From NCBI GenBank assembly GCA_903913315.1, contig CAIWKX010000021.1, positions 1 to 63,460 on the forward strand: a stretch of 63,460 bases of DNA, written 5' to 3'. The stretch comes from an uncultured Bacteroidota bacterium. GTDB lineage: Bacteria; Bacteroidota; Bacteroidia; Flavobacteriales; Flavobacteriaceae. Shown piece after piece: positions 25,264 to 37,178 of this stretch. Position numbers and translations under genes: made by a program. Below the pieces are notes generated by a model, which was given only the letters and a program-made list of their open reading frames with translations, was not told the DNA's origin and made no database searches. Every line of letters begins with the position of its first letter. Positions within the stretch are counted from its first letter, which is position 1.

Positions 25264-26151
25264 ATGATTAATTTAGCCACTCAAAATATGATTATGATTT
25301 CAGAAGCACAATTTCAAGACGAACTTCAACTGATTATTCAAAATGCTATCCGAGAAGACGTAGGTGATGGAGACCATTCATCATTAGCTTGTATTCCTCA
25401 TAATGCTCAAGGTAAAGCCAAATTATTGGTAAAAGACGATGGAATTATTGCAGGAGTTACATTTGCGAAAATGATTTTTAATTATGTGGATGCTGCCATG
25501 AAAGTAGAAACATTTATGGAAGATGGTTCTACTGTGAAATATGGCGATGTAGTTTTTAATGTTTCAGGAAGTTCACAATCAATATTAAAGGCAGAGCGAT
25601 TGGTATTGAATTCGATGCAACGAATGAGTGCTATTGCAACGAAAACTAAGAAGTTTGTTGATTTGTTAGAAGGCACTTCTACTAAAGTTCTTGATACTAG
25701 AAAAACTACACCGGGTTTTCGTGCTTGTGAAAAATGGGCAGTTTCAATTGGAGGCGGAGAGAATCATCGTTTTGCTTTGTACGATATGATTATGCTTAAA
25801 GACAACCACATCGATTTTGCAGGCGGAATTACTAAAGCTATTAGTAAGACCAAAGATTATTTGAAAGCTAATAGTAAAGATTTAAAAATAATTGTTGAAG
25901 CCAGAAACTTAGACGAAATAAAAGAAATCTTGCAATCGGAAGGGATTTACAGAATCTTAATTGATAATTTTAATTTTGAAGATACTAAAAAAGCGGTGTC
26001 ATTAATTGGGGATAAGTGTCTTACAGAATCTTCGGGAAATATTAATGAGAGTACTATTCGTAAATATGCCGAATGCGGTGTAAATTATATTTCATCGGGA
26101 GCCTTGACTCATTCGGTGTATAATATGGACTTGAGTTTAAAAGCCATTTAA
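25264..26151 (+). CDS. nadC: nicotinate-nucleotide pyrophosphorylase (carboxylating)
   Basis: The protein is 295 residues from ATG 25264. An in-frame ATG at 25294 (MISEAQFQDELQ) would give 285 residues, closer to the usual length. It converts quinolinate plus PRPP to nicotinate mononucleotide in NAD synthesis. Motifs are REDVGDGDHSS near the start, DTRKTTPGFRACEKWAV (quinolinate and PRPP binding), GGGENHRFALYDMIMLKDNH and VEARNLDE. It is followed after 4 bp by a YihY-like gene. No other NAD genes are adjacent. Confidence 0.95.
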   Translation: MINLATQNMIMISEAQFQDELQLIIQNAIREDVGDGDHSSLACIPHNAQGKAKLLVKDDGIIAGVTFAKMIFNYVDAAMKVETFMEDGSTVKYGDVVFNVSGSSQSILKAERLVLNSMQRMSAIATKTKKFVDLLEGTSTKVLDTRKTTPGFRACEKWAVSIGGGENHRFALYDMIMLKDNHIDFAGGITKAISKTKDYLKANSKDLKIIVEARNLDEIKEILQSEGIYRILIDNFNFEDTKKAVSLIGDKCLTESSGNINESTIRKYAECGVNYISSGALTHSVYNMDLSLKAI

Positions 26152-26155
26152 ATAA

Positions 26156-27094
26156 ATGTCATTAGAAATAGAAGATAAATTATTAAAAATTCCTGTTGTT
26201 AGACAACTTGTTATCTTCGGAAAGTCAATAAAACTTCCGTGGTTAAAAGGGTTGTCGTTATATGATTTATTAGAATTGTATATTATTGGAATTGTTGAAG
26301 GAGCTGTTTCTTATAGAGCTACAGCTATTGCATTTAGCTTCTTTATGGCATTGTTTCCCTTTGCATTATTTATTTTAAATCTCATACCGTTTATTCCAAT
26401 AAAAGGGTTTCAAGATGATTTTATGGCATTTGTACAACAAAGTGTGCCACCAACAACTTTTGATGCAATTTCTAAAATTATTAATGATATTTTGCATAAC
26501 AGTCATTCAGGATTGATCTCTACCGGATTTTTCATGGCAATTTTCCTTATGGCAAATGGTGTAAATGCTATTCTTGGAGGATTTGAAAACTCCCATCATG
26601 TTACTATAAAACGTAAATATTTTCGACAATATATTATCTCTTTGGGATTATCAATACTCTTATCTTTGATATTAATCATTACAGTTGCCACCATAGTGAT
26701 TTTTGAAGTCATTATTCAAGAAACAAAGATTCAGGATGTATTATCTAGCAGAATTCATCTTATTGAAATGGAAAGGTATACCTTCGTTGTAGCGATGATA
26801 TTGATTACGACTTCCATTTTATTTAAGTTTGGTACTAAACAACAAGATAAACGATCTTTTATATCTATAGGAGCTGTTTTTACTACAATTTTAATTGTGC
26901 TGTCATCTTATTTTTTTGGGATATGGGTAGTTAGATTTTCTAAATACAATCAATTGTATGGTTCGATTGGTAAATTGTTGATTGTGATGTTTTATGTTTG
27001 GATAAATAGCATGATTTTACTTTTAGGGTTTGAATTGAATGCAACTATATATAGGTTAAGAAAACAGGAATTACTTAAAGAAAATAAAAAATAG
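26156..27094 (+). CDS. YihY/BrkB-family membrane protein
   Basis: The 312-residue inner-membrane protein has about six transmembrane helices. The family signature is SYRATAIAFSFFMALFPFAL (about residues 52-71), with a later GSIGKLLIVMFYVWINSMIL helix pair. The family was once called ribonuclease BN but is not a nuclease; its role is unknown. It probably shares a transcript with nadC (4-bp gap) and the DUF2147 gene (8-bp gap). Confidence 0.92.
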   Translation: MSLEIEDKLLKIPVVRQLVIFGKSIKLPWLKGLSLYDLLELYIIGIVEGAVSYRATAIAFSFFMALFPFALFILNLIPFIPIKGFQDDFMAFVQQSVPPTTFDAISKIINDILHNSHSGLISTGFFMAIFLMANGVNAILGGFENSHHVTIKRKYFRQYIISLGLSILLSLILIITVATIVIFEVIIQETKIQDVLSSRIHLIEMERYTFVVAMILITTSILFKFGTKQQDKRSFISIGAVFTTILIVLSSYFFGIWVVRFSKYNQLYGSIGKLLIVMFYVWINSMILLLGFELNATIYRLRKQELLKENKK

Positions 27095-27102
27095 TTAGGA
27101 CA

Positions 27103-27534
27103 ATGAATAATAAAAAATGCATTGTATTTTTACTCTTGTTGTTAGCTCATTTTTGTTTTTCGCAATCAGTTCTTGGAAAGTGGAAAACAATAGATGATGA
27201 AACTGGAAAAGAGAAAGGAATTGTAGAGATTTATGAGAAAGATGGCAAAATATTCGGGACAATAATTGAAATTTTGGAAGCTGAACATCGAACAAAAAAA
27301 TGTATCTTGTGCCAAGGTTCTGATAAAAATAAACCAATTTTGGGAATGACTTTTATTAAAGGTTTGAGCAAAGACGGGAATGAATATAATGGAGGAAAAA
27401 TTTTAGATCCCAAAAATGGCAAACTTTATAAATGTTATATTACTCTTGAAGGAAAAGATAAATTAAAAGTGAGAGGTTATATTGGGTTTTCTCTTTTTGG
27501 ACGTACCCAATATTGGTATCGAGTAAAAAAATAG
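27103..27534 (+). CDS. DUF2147-domain exported protein
   Basis: The 143-residue protein has a signal peptide (CIVFLLLLLAHFCFSQ) and then the DUF2147 beta-barrel pattern: LGKWKTIDDETGKEKGIVEI, GTIIEIL, CILCQGSDKNKPILGM, GGKILDPKNGKLYKCYI and GRTQYWYRV. DUF2147 proteins are small periplasmic lipocalin-like proteins of unknown ligand. The cysteine pair CILC is typical. It is the last gene of the nadC operon; priA begins 26 bp later. Confidence 0.92.
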   Translation: MNNKKCIVFLLLLLAHFCFSQSVLGKWKTIDDETGKEKGIVEIYEKDGKIFGTIIEILEAEHRTKKCILCQGSDKNKPILGMTFIKGLSKDGNEYNGGKILDPKNGKLYKCYITLEGKDKLKVRGYIGFSLFGRTQYWYRVKK

Positions 27535-27560
27535 TTTTCTTTTGTTTATTTCCAACAATT

Positions 27561-30008
27561 ATGTATTTCATTGAAGTAATTTTACCACTTTCTTTACCAA
27601 AAAAGTTCACTTACAGCGTTTCAGAATCCGAATATCATTATGTTAAGATAGGTATGCTTGTGGCGGTTCCTTTTGGTAGAGCTAAGATGTATACTGCGTT
27701 AGTGGTTGCTATTCATCAAAATCCCCCTACATTATATGAAGCTAAAGAAATTCATCAAATTTTAAATGAAAAACCTCTAGTAAATGAATTTCAAATTCAG
27801 CATTGGCAGTGGATTGCATCATATTATATGTGTGCTATTGGCGATGTTTTTCGTTGTGCTATGCCGTCTGCTTTTATTCTTGAAAGTGAAACTATTATTT
27901 CACAAAAACAGGATATTGTGATTGATGAATCTGAATTGTCTGATGATGAATTTCTTATTTATGAAGCATTACAGCACCAAAGTTCTTTGAAAGTTCAGGA
28001 TATCATGGCAATACTGAATAAAAAAAATATTTTTCCAGTTGTTCAAAAATTACTTAATAAAAATGTGCTTTCTCTTCAAGAAGAAATGCTAGAAGAATAT
28101 AAACCAAAGTTAATTCGCTATATTCGATTGCATCATGATTATTCTTCTGATGAAAGTTTGATATTTCTATTAGATTCGTTGAAAGGGGCAAAGCAAAAAG
28201 AAGCATTGATGCATTATTTTCAATTGAATGCTCAAAATAAAAAGCCAATATCCGTAAAGCAATTGACTGAAGTTTCTCAAGTTTCAGCAGCTATTGTAAA
28301 GGCGTTGGTTGATAAATCTATTTTTGAAGAATATTATATTCAGGAAGATAGGGTCAATTTTGAAAGTAATAAATTGGATAATGATTTGATTTTAAGTGAT
28401 GCTCAGCAAACGGCTATTACAGAAATTAAAGAAAGTTTTAAGACTAAAGAAGTTTCGTTGCTTCACGGTGTAACTTCATCAGGGAAAACAGAGATTTACA
28501 CTAGATTGATTGAAGAATATATTACAGCGGGAAGGCAAGTTTTATATTTATTACCAGAAATCGCTTTGACAACACAATTGGTTTCTCGTTTGACTGCTCA
28601 TTTTGGAAATCAAGTAGCTGTTTTTCATTCAAAATATTCTAATAACGAACGTGTTGAGGTTTGGAATCAAGTACTAGATAATTCAGATAAAGCTAAAATA
28701 GTTATAGGGGCAAGGTCATCGTTATTTTTACCTTTTTCAAATTTGGGATTAATAATTGTGGATGAAGAACACGAGCAAACGTTTAAGCAGCAAGATCCCT
28801 CTCCTAGATACCATGCTCGTGATGCTGCTATAGTTTTAGCTTTATCTCAAAAGGCAAAGGTTTTATTAGGTTCTGCAACACCAAGTATTGAGACATATTT
28901 CAATGCTCAGTCGGGTAAATTTGGAATAATTTCTATTAAAGAACGTTTTGGAAAAGCTCCCTTACCAGAAGTTGAATTAGTTGATTTAAAAGAAAATTAC
29001 TTTAAAAAGAGGATGAAAGGGCATTTCAGTTTGACTTTAATTGATGCCATAACTGAAGCATTATCTTTAGGCGAGCAAGTTATTTTATTTCAAAACAGGA
29101 GAGGTTTTTCACCTGTATTAGAATGTATGACCTGTGGACACATACCCCAGTGCACTAGTTGTAATGTGAGTTTGACTTACCACAAATTTAAGAATCAATT
29201 GCGGTGTCATTATTGTGGATATTCAATTGCTAAGCCCACTAATTGTCATGCATGTGCCAGTGTCGATGTATTTACTAAAGGTTTTGGAACTGAGCAGATA
29301 GAGTTAGAATTAGCAGCATTATTTCCGACCAAAAATATCAAGCGAATGGATCAAGATACCACACGAGGAAAATATAGTTTTGAAAAATTAATTGATAGTT
29401 TTAAGAATAGAGAGATTGATATTTTAGTTGGAACCCAAATGCTTGCAAAAGGGTTGGATTTTGATAACGTTTCATTAGTTGGTATTATGAATGCTGATAC
29501 GATGTTGTATCATCCTGATTTTAGAGCTTATGAAAGGAGTTTTCAAATGATGACTCAGGTTTCAGGTCGCGCAGGACGTTCTGATAAACGAGGGAAAGTG
29601 ATTATTCAAACCTATAATGTACATCACAATATTATACAGCAAGTAACTCATAACGATTATGAAGGGATGTATAATGAGCAATTGTATGAACGTCAGATTT
29701 ATAAATATCCACCTTATTTTCGTTTGATAAAATTGACTTTAAAACACAAAGATTTTGATAAATTGAAAGAAGGTTCCATGTGGTTGTATCAAGTAATGCA
29801 ACAAAATCTCTCAATGCCAGTTTTGGGTCCAGAAGAACCAGGTATTAATAGAATTCGAAATGAGTACATTCGAACTATTATGGTTAAAATACCGCATAGT
29901 TCATCGATTGCAAATACAAAAAAAACTATCCAGAAGGTTCTGAATAGTTTTGAAGTTATACCGCAATACAGAGCTATAAAAGTTGCTGCAAACGTTGATT
30001 TCTATTAA
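27561..30008 (+). CDS. priA: primosomal protein N' (replication restart helicase)
   Basis: The 815-residue protein starts at ATG 27561 (MYFIEVILPLSLPKKFTYSV), the family N-terminus; the upstream 16 codons overlap the DUF2147 gene. The DNA-binding domain covers about 1-110. Walker A is HGVTSSGKTE (about 300), and Walker B/DEAH is VDEEHEQTFKQ. Zinc-binding cysteines lie in CMTCGHIPQCTSC and CHYCGYSIAKPTNCHAC, and the helicase C-terminal motif is QVSGRAGR. It restarts stalled replication forks. Its stop overlaps the stop of the convergent LytTR gene by 4 bp. Confidence 0.97.
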   Translation: MYFIEVILPLSLPKKFTYSVSESEYHYVKIGMLVAVPFGRAKMYTALVVAIHQNPPTLYEAKEIHQILNEKPLVNEFQIQHWQWIASYYMCAIGDVFRCAMPSAFILESETIISQKQDIVIDESELSDDEFLIYEALQHQSSLKVQDIMAILNKKNIFPVVQKLLNKNVLSLQEEMLEEYKPKLIRYIRLHHDYSSDESLIFLLDSLKGAKQKEALMHYFQLNAQNKKPISVKQLTEVSQVSAAIVKALVDKSIFEEYYIQEDRVNFESNKLDNDLILSDAQQTAITEIKESFKTKEVSLLHGVTSSGKTEIYTRLIEEYITAGRQVLYLLPEIALTTQLVSRLTAHFGNQVAVFHSKYSNNERVEVWNQVLDNSDKAKIVIGARSSLFLPFSNLGLIIVDEEHEQTFKQQDPSPRYHARDAAIVLALSQKAKVLLGSATPSIETYFNAQSGKFGIISIKERFGKAPLPEVELVDLKENYFKKRMKGHFSLTLIDAITEALSLGEQVILFQNRRGFSPVLECMTCGHIPQCTSCNVSLTYHKFKNQLRCHYCGYSIAKPTNCHACASVDVFTKGFGTEQIELELAALFPTKNIKRMDQDTTRGKYSFEKLIDSFKNREIDILVGTQMLAKGLDFDNVSLVGIMNADTMLYHPDFRAYERSFQMMTQVSGRAGRSDKRGKVIIQTYNVHHNIIQQVTHNDYEGMYNEQLYERQIYKYPPYFRLIKLTLKHKDFDKLKEGSMWLYQVMQQNLSMPVLGPEEPGINRIRNEYIRTIMVKIPHSSSIANTKKTIQKVLNSFEVIPQYRAIKVAANVDFY

Positions 30009-30700
30009 GCGATTGAGAGTGCCCTCACTAAATCTTCTTTCTTATTACGACTTAATGGAATTTTAGTAACACCAATTTCGGCGAATTTGCTGTTAAAACG
30101 TTCCACTTTATCAATATTGATAATATAAGATTTATGAACTCTAATGAATTTTTCTTTAGATAAGTCTTTTTCAAAAGATTTCATAGTTGAAAGAACAAGA
30201 TTTGTATCTTCTTCTGTAACTACTTTTACATAATCGCCATAAGCTTCAATCCATTTAATTTTATTTGTAAAAACTTTAAGTTTTTTCAAATTACTCTTAA
30301 TGAAAATATGATCACCTTCTTCTTCATAATTTTCACGTTTCATCATGTGAAAATCAAGAGCTCTTTTTACAGAAGCATTAAAACGTTCTAAAACAATAGG
30401 TTTTTGTAGGTAGTCTGTTGCATCATAATCAAATGCTTTTAATGCATATTCCGCTTTAGAAGTGATGAAAATTATTTGAGGTTTAACTTTTAAACCATCA
30501 ATAAAATCGAAACCACTAATAACAGGCATTTCAACATCCAAGAAGATTAAATCAACCGAATGAACCGTCATGCAATTTTTTGCTTCAATTGCATTAGAAA
30601 AATCACCTACCAATTGTAGATTAGGGTGATTATTCACTAACTTTGCGATGACCATCCTTTGTAAGGAGCTGTCATCAACTACGACACAATTTAATTTCAT
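30005..30700 (-). CDS. LytTR-family response regulator
   Basis: The 231-residue protein has a receiver domain (about 1-120; acidic pair D9/D10, phospho-acceptor D55 in IFLDVEMP, conserved K in LQKP) and a LytTR DNA-binding domain (about 135-230; FIRVHKSYIINIDKV). No sensor kinase of the LytS/YehU type is next to it, so its partner is elsewhere. It is convergent with priA. LytTR regulators bind short direct repeats; none was identified nearby. Confidence 0.92.
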   Translation of the reverse strand: MKLNCVVVDDSSLQRMVIAKLVNNHPNLQLVGDFSNAIEAKNCMTVHSVDLIFLDVEMPVISGFDFIDGLKVKPQIIFITSKAEYALKAFDYDATDYLQKPIVLERFNASVKRALDFHMMKRENYEEEGDHIFIKSNLKKLKVFTNKIKWIEAYGDYVKVVTEEDTNLVLSTMKSFEKDLSKEKFIRVHKSYIINIDKVERFNSKFAEIGVTKIPLSRNKKEDLVRALSIA

Positions 30701-30861
30701 AATTTAGTATTATTATAGATTTGGTTTGACAAACGTATAACCTTTTTTTATAAAAAACTAATTTTCATCGATTTTTTTTGCATTTAAGCAGTATATTTAT
30801 GCTTTTTAGCGATTTTTTTGATTTTTAAATTTTTAAAAGTAGAGTTATAAATATTTATTGT

Positions 30862-30869
30862 TACTTTTG
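30862..30869 (+). promoter_or_regulatory. -7 box of the rpsF operon
   Basis: TACTTTTG matches the Bacteroidota -7 consensus TAnnTTTG, 34 bp before the rpsF start. No TTG is at the ideal -33 distance. Confidence 0.45.
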
Positions 30870-30903
30870 CACCCAATTTTATATAATTAAAAACATATTT
30901 ATT

Positions 30904-31245
30904 ATGAATCATTACGAAACTGTTTTCATCTTAAATCCCGTTTTATCTGAAGTTCAGATAAAGGAAACAGTAAGCAAATTTGAAGATTTTCTTACAAGTA
31001 GAGGAGCAAAGATGGTATCAAAAGAGGATTGGGGCTTAAAAAAATTAGCTTACGAAATCCAAAACAAAAAAAGTGGTTTTTACCATTTGTTTGAGTTACA
31101 AGTAGCTCCAGAAGTATTAATTGCTTTTGAAACTGAATTTAGACGTGACGAAAGAGTGATGCGTTTCTTGACTGTAAGTTTAGATAAACACGCTATATCT
31201 TGGGCAGAAAGAAGAAGAGAAAAACTTAAAGTAGCAAAAGCTTAA
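30904..31245 (+). CDS. rpsF: 30S ribosomal protein S6
   Basis: The 113-residue S6 family protein begins [20 protein letters not shown] and carries the core [21 protein letters not shown]. It binds S18 and the central domain of 16S rRNA. It is the first gene of the rpsF-rpsR-rplI operon, and rpsR follows after 2 bp. Confidence 0.98.
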   Translation: MNHYETVFILNPVLSEVQIKETVSKFEDFLTSRGAKMVSKEDWGLKKLAYEIQNKKSGFYHLFELQVAPEVLIAFETEFRRDERVMRFLTVSLDKHAISWAERRREKLKVAKA

Positions 31246-31247
31246 TC

Positions 31248-31544
31248 ATGGCAACATTACAACAATCAGCTTCAGGAAAAAAAGACGGAGATATTAGATA
31301 TTTAACGCCTTTGAACATCGAAACAAACAAAACTAAAAAGTATTGTCGTTTCAAAAAATCTGGAATCAAATACATCGATTATAAAGATGCAGATTTTCTA
31401 TTGAAATTTGTTAATGAGCAAGGTAAAATTTTACCTCGTCGTTTAACGGGTACATCATTGAAATTTCAAAGAAAAGTGTCAGTAGCTGTTAAAAGAGCAC
31501 GTCACTTAGCTTTAATGCCATACGTGGCCGATTTATTAAAATAA
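31248..31544 (+). CDS. rpsR: 30S ribosomal protein S18
   Basis: The 98-residue protein has the S18 core [38 protein letters not shown] and [11 protein letters not shown]. It forms a heterodimer with S6 on the small subunit. The 60-bp gap before rplI contains a small hairpin (TCTCGC-AAA-GCGGGA) that may tune expression. Confidence 0.98.
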   Translation: MATLQQSASGKKDGDIRYLTPLNIETNKTKKYCRFKKSGIKYIDYKDADFLLKFVNEQGKILPRRLTGTSLKFQRKVSVAVKRARHLALMPYVADLLK

Positions 31545-31605
31545 TTTATTAATTAAAGTTGTTGTCTCGCAAAGCGGGACTAACTTCTAAAATAAGGACA
31601 ACAAC

Positions 31606-32046
31606 ATGGAACTTATATTAAAACAAGACGTACAAAACGTAGGATTTAAAGATGACGTAGTTTCAGTGAAAGCTGGTTATGGTCGTAATTTTTTAATTCC
31701 TCAAGGATTTGCCCAATTAGCTACTCCTTCTGCAAAGAAAGTTTTAGCTGAAAATTTAAAGCAAAAGGCTCATAAAGAGGCTAAAGTAATTGCTGACGCT
31801 ACTAAAATTGCAGATGCATTAAAGGCTTTAGATATTAAAATTACTTCAAAAGCAGGTGGTGAAAAATTATTTGGTTCTGTGACCAATATTGACATTGCAG
31901 CAGCTTTAGAAAAAGCAGGGCAATCTGTTGATAGAAAATTTATAACTAGTGGAACTGTTAAAAGAACTGGAAAATACACAGCATCTATAAGATTACATAG
32001 AGATGTAGTTGTTGAATTACCATATGAAATTGTAGCAGAAGTTTAG
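31606..32046 (+). CDS. rplI: 50S ribosomal protein L9
   Basis: The 146-residue protein has the L9 N-terminal domain (MELILKQDVQNVGFKDDVVS, then VKAGYGRNFLIPQGFA), the long connecting helix and a C-terminal domain (ITSKAGGEKLFGSVTNIDIA). It is the last gene of the ribosomal operon and is followed by a clear terminator. Confidence 0.98.
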   Translation: MELILKQDVQNVGFKDDVVSVKAGYGRNFLIPQGFAQLATPSAKKVLAENLKQKAHKEAKVIADATKIADALKALDIKITSKAGGEKLFGSVTNIDIAAALEKAGQSVDRKFITSGTVKRTGKYTASIRLHRDVVVELPYEIVAEV

Positions 32047-32068
32047 TTTATCCCTACAAATAATTTAG

Positions 32069-32096
32069 ATCCCGATGTAAGTCGGGATTTTTTTTT
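32069..32096 (+). terminator. terminator of the ribosomal protein operon
   Basis: ATCCCGA, loop TGTAAG, TCGGGAT followed by nine Ts. Confidence 0.85.
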
Positions 32097-32166
32097 AATT
32101 TGATTATTTCAAATTCATTCATCAAAATTTATTGCCTCTTACAAAAGATACTGAAACAAGTTCAGC

Positions 32167-32640
32167 ATGAAATACAAAAGATTAACTAAAGAACAATTTG
32201 AAGCTTTACATCAAGAGTTTGCTACTTTTTTGGCTTCACAATCAATTGACAAACAAGAGTGGGATGAAATTAAAGCAAAAAAAACTGAAGTAGCAGAACA
32301 AGAATTAGATGTTTTTTCAGATTTAATTTGGGATGGTGTTTTGACTAACGCCAAGTTTTTGGAACATTTTTCAAAAAACTATATTTTTTTATTCCATTGT
32401 CAAGATAATTTTATTCAATCTATGGTAATCAAATCATTAGTCACTGAGGTAGATTTTATGACGAAGCAAGGTTTGGAGTGGTTGAGCGACAATCTTTTTA
32501 CAGAAACAGTTGAAATGCATGTTGGTAAAAAGGAATATGACAATAAACGTAACCAAGCTATTTTTAATTTGATTTCAGAAGGAGCTATATTTAGTGATGG
32601 TCAATTTTATAGTCAGATAAATAGTCTGCTACAATCATAA
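32167..32640 (+). CDS. hypothetical protein, DUF6495-like
   Basis: The 157-residue soluble protein begins MKYKRLTKEQFEALHQEFAT and has conserved-looking WDEIKAKKTEVAEQELDVFSD, DLIWDGVLTNAKFLEHFS and EMHVGKKEYDNKRNQAIF. I associate this N-terminus with the flavobacterial DUF6495 family, but I am working from memory. It is acidic, with no signal peptide. It lies between rplI and ligA, both on the same strand, with its own 120-bp leader. Confidence 0.75.
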   Translation: MKYKRLTKEQFEALHQEFATFLASQSIDKQEWDEIKAKKTEVAEQELDVFSDLIWDGVLTNAKFLEHFSKNYIFLFHCQDNFIQSMVIKSLVTEVDFMTKQGLEWLSDNLFTETVEMHVGKKEYDNKRNQAIFNLISEGAIFSDGQFYSQINSLLQS

Positions 32641-32691
32641 AATTTTTACATTTAAAAAATATTGGCTATTTTAGTACTTTAAACAAACTAA

Positions 32692-35374
<2,683 letters not shown>

Positions 35375-35589
35375 AGTTTTAAACTGTGTTTTTTTAAATT
35401 AATTTGTGTCATTTTTTATTGAATTCTTTTCTCCGTAAAACTATTTGTATTTTTATGAATATTACTTGAGTGTTGTTTTGATGTCAATAATTTTTTATTT
35501 AGTCAGATTATTTCTTGAAATCTTTGGATTAAAATTAAAAAAAAAAACAAAATGAATTATTTTTTAAAAAATAGTATTAATTTTATAAA

Positions 35590-36276
35590 ATGAGGGTAAA
35601 TAATAAACATTGGATAATTAATCTGTTAGTTATAATTTATTTTATAAATGCTTTATTAGAAATTTTGGCAGAGTCTATTTCTAGTAAACCAATTATTTAT
35701 ATAACAAAACCATTAATTCCTTTTTTTTTAATGGTTTTATATTTTATTAATTCTGCCAAAAGAGATTATATTTTTTTCTTGATTATGATTTTTTCCTTAA
35801 TTACTAATTTGTTATTCATACCCAATAGTCAAGAATTACTCTATTATGGAGTTATAAGTTTTACTGTACATAGGATATTTTTAGTAATACTAATTTTTAA
35901 AATAATTAAAATTAAAGATTATATTCCATTTTTTCTAGCAACGTTGCCTTTGGGATTTATTTTTTTTTATTTGTTTTTGGAGTCAGATGTTCCAAAAAAT
36001 TCATACTATTTAATTGTTTTTCACAATTTAATAGCTGCGATTTTAGGAGGAATTGCCATTTCAAATTATATTATGAGCGACACTAAACAAAATTCATTAC
36101 TTTTGATAAGTGTTTTATTATTTTTAGGTTTGCAATTGGTTATTTATATTGAAAAATATTATTTGGCAGAATCTCATTCTTTATTTTTACGACCACTAGC
36201 CATGACTTTAAATATATTTGCTTTTTATGCTTTTTATAAATTTGTAATTTCTTCTGAAAAATTAGACCATGATTGA
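35590..36276 (+). CDS. second YhhN-like membrane protein
   Basis: The 228-residue protein has about eight hydrophobic helices. YITKPLIPFFLMVLYFI (about 36-52) is again the YhhN-type KPL motif, and similar paired helices follow. It resembles the 34697-35374 protein in layout but is clearly diverged. It is separated from it by 215 bp of AT-rich sequence without a recognisable promoter. Its 3' end overlaps the convergent metallophosphatase gene by 15 bp. Confidence 0.65.
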   Translation: MRVNNKHWIINLLVIIYFINALLEILAESISSKPIIYITKPLIPFFLMVLYFINSAKRDYIFFLIMIFSLITNLLFIPNSQELLYYGVISFTVHRIFLVILIFKIIKIKDYIPFFLATLPLGFIFFYLFLESDVPKNSYYLIVFHNLIAAILGGIAISNYIMSDTKQNSLLLISVLLFLGLQLVIYIEKYYLAESHSLFLRPLAMTLNIFAFYAFYKFVISSEKLDHD

Positions 36277-37173
36277 TTTTCCTTTGCTTGCTAGTTGCTT
36301 ATCAGAAGTAAGATAAAAATCTATTCTCCCAAGATTTAATCCATAACATCCCACTTGATTTATTAAAACATCTTTTCCATCAAGATTTTTCTCAATTACT
36401 GGTTTATCTAAGAAAGTATGAGTATGTCCGCCAATTATTAGGTCTATATCTTTAGTTTTTTTTGCCAGAATCAAATCACAGACTTTTCCTGGATCTTCTT
36501 TGTATTCATATCCAATATGTGATAAGCAAATTACCAAATCACATTTTTGTTCTTGTTTTAAAATTCTAGCCATATCTGTTGTCGATTCTATTGGATCATT
36601 GTAAATTGTTTCTTTACAATTTTTTTTATCGACTAATCCTTGCAATTCAACTCCGAGACCGAAAACTCCAATTTTAACTCCATCAACAAATACAATTTTA
36701 AAGGGTTTAACATGGCCGTCTAAAATAGTGTTTTTAAATCCATAGTTAGAGACAAAGTCGAAATTTGCATTTGGCATTTGTGCTAACAATCCATTAATTC
36801 CGTTATCAAAATCATGGTTCCCTATGGTTGCAATTTCATATCCCATCATGTTCATTAGTTTGAATTCTAATTCACCTCCATAATAATTAAAATACGGAGT
36901 GCCTTGAAAAATATCGCCTGCATCAAGCAAAAGAACATTTGGATTTTCTTTTCTAATAGTTTCAATAATGGCTGCACGTCTTGCAACTCCCCCCATATTT
37001 GGATTTTTAGGGTGATTTGGAGGGAAGGGGTCAATATAGCTATGAACATCGTTGGTGTGAAGAATAGTAATATGTTTTACATTTTCACTCTTGAAACTAC
37101 TTAGGGAAAGACCAGTAAGTGTTAGAAGCGCTGAACTAGCAGCTGTGTTTTTGATAAATTCTCTTCTTTTCAT
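36262..37173 (-). CDS. 5'-nucleotidase-type metallophosphatase, Tat-exported (N-terminal domain only)
   Basis: The 303-residue protein has a Tat-type signal (MKRREFIKNTAASSALL) followed by the UshA-type metallophosphoesterase domain: ILHTNDVHSYIDPF, LLDAGDIFQGT, ATIGNHDFDNG and IIGGHTHTFLD. These supply the two-metal ligands. The substrate-specificity domain that normally follows is missing; it is encoded separately by the gene just upstream (37179-37925). It is expected in the periplasm, hydrolysing nucleotides or related phosphoesters. Confidence 0.9.
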   Translation of the reverse strand: MKRREFIKNTAASSALLTLTGLSLSSFKSENVKHITILHTNDVHSYIDPFPPNHPKNPNMGGVARRAAIIETIRKENPNVLLLDAGDIFQGTPYFNYYGGELEFKLMNMMGYEIATIGNHDFDNGINGLLAQMPNANFDFVSNYGFKNTILDGHVKPFKIVFVDGVKIGVFGLGVELQGLVDKKNCKETIYNDPIESTTDMARILKQEQKCDLVICLSHIGYEYKEDPGKVCDLILAKKTKDIDLIIGGHTHTFLDKPVIEKNLDGKDVLINQVGCYGLNLGRIDFYLTSDKQLASKGKSIMV

Positions 37174-37178
37174 AACAG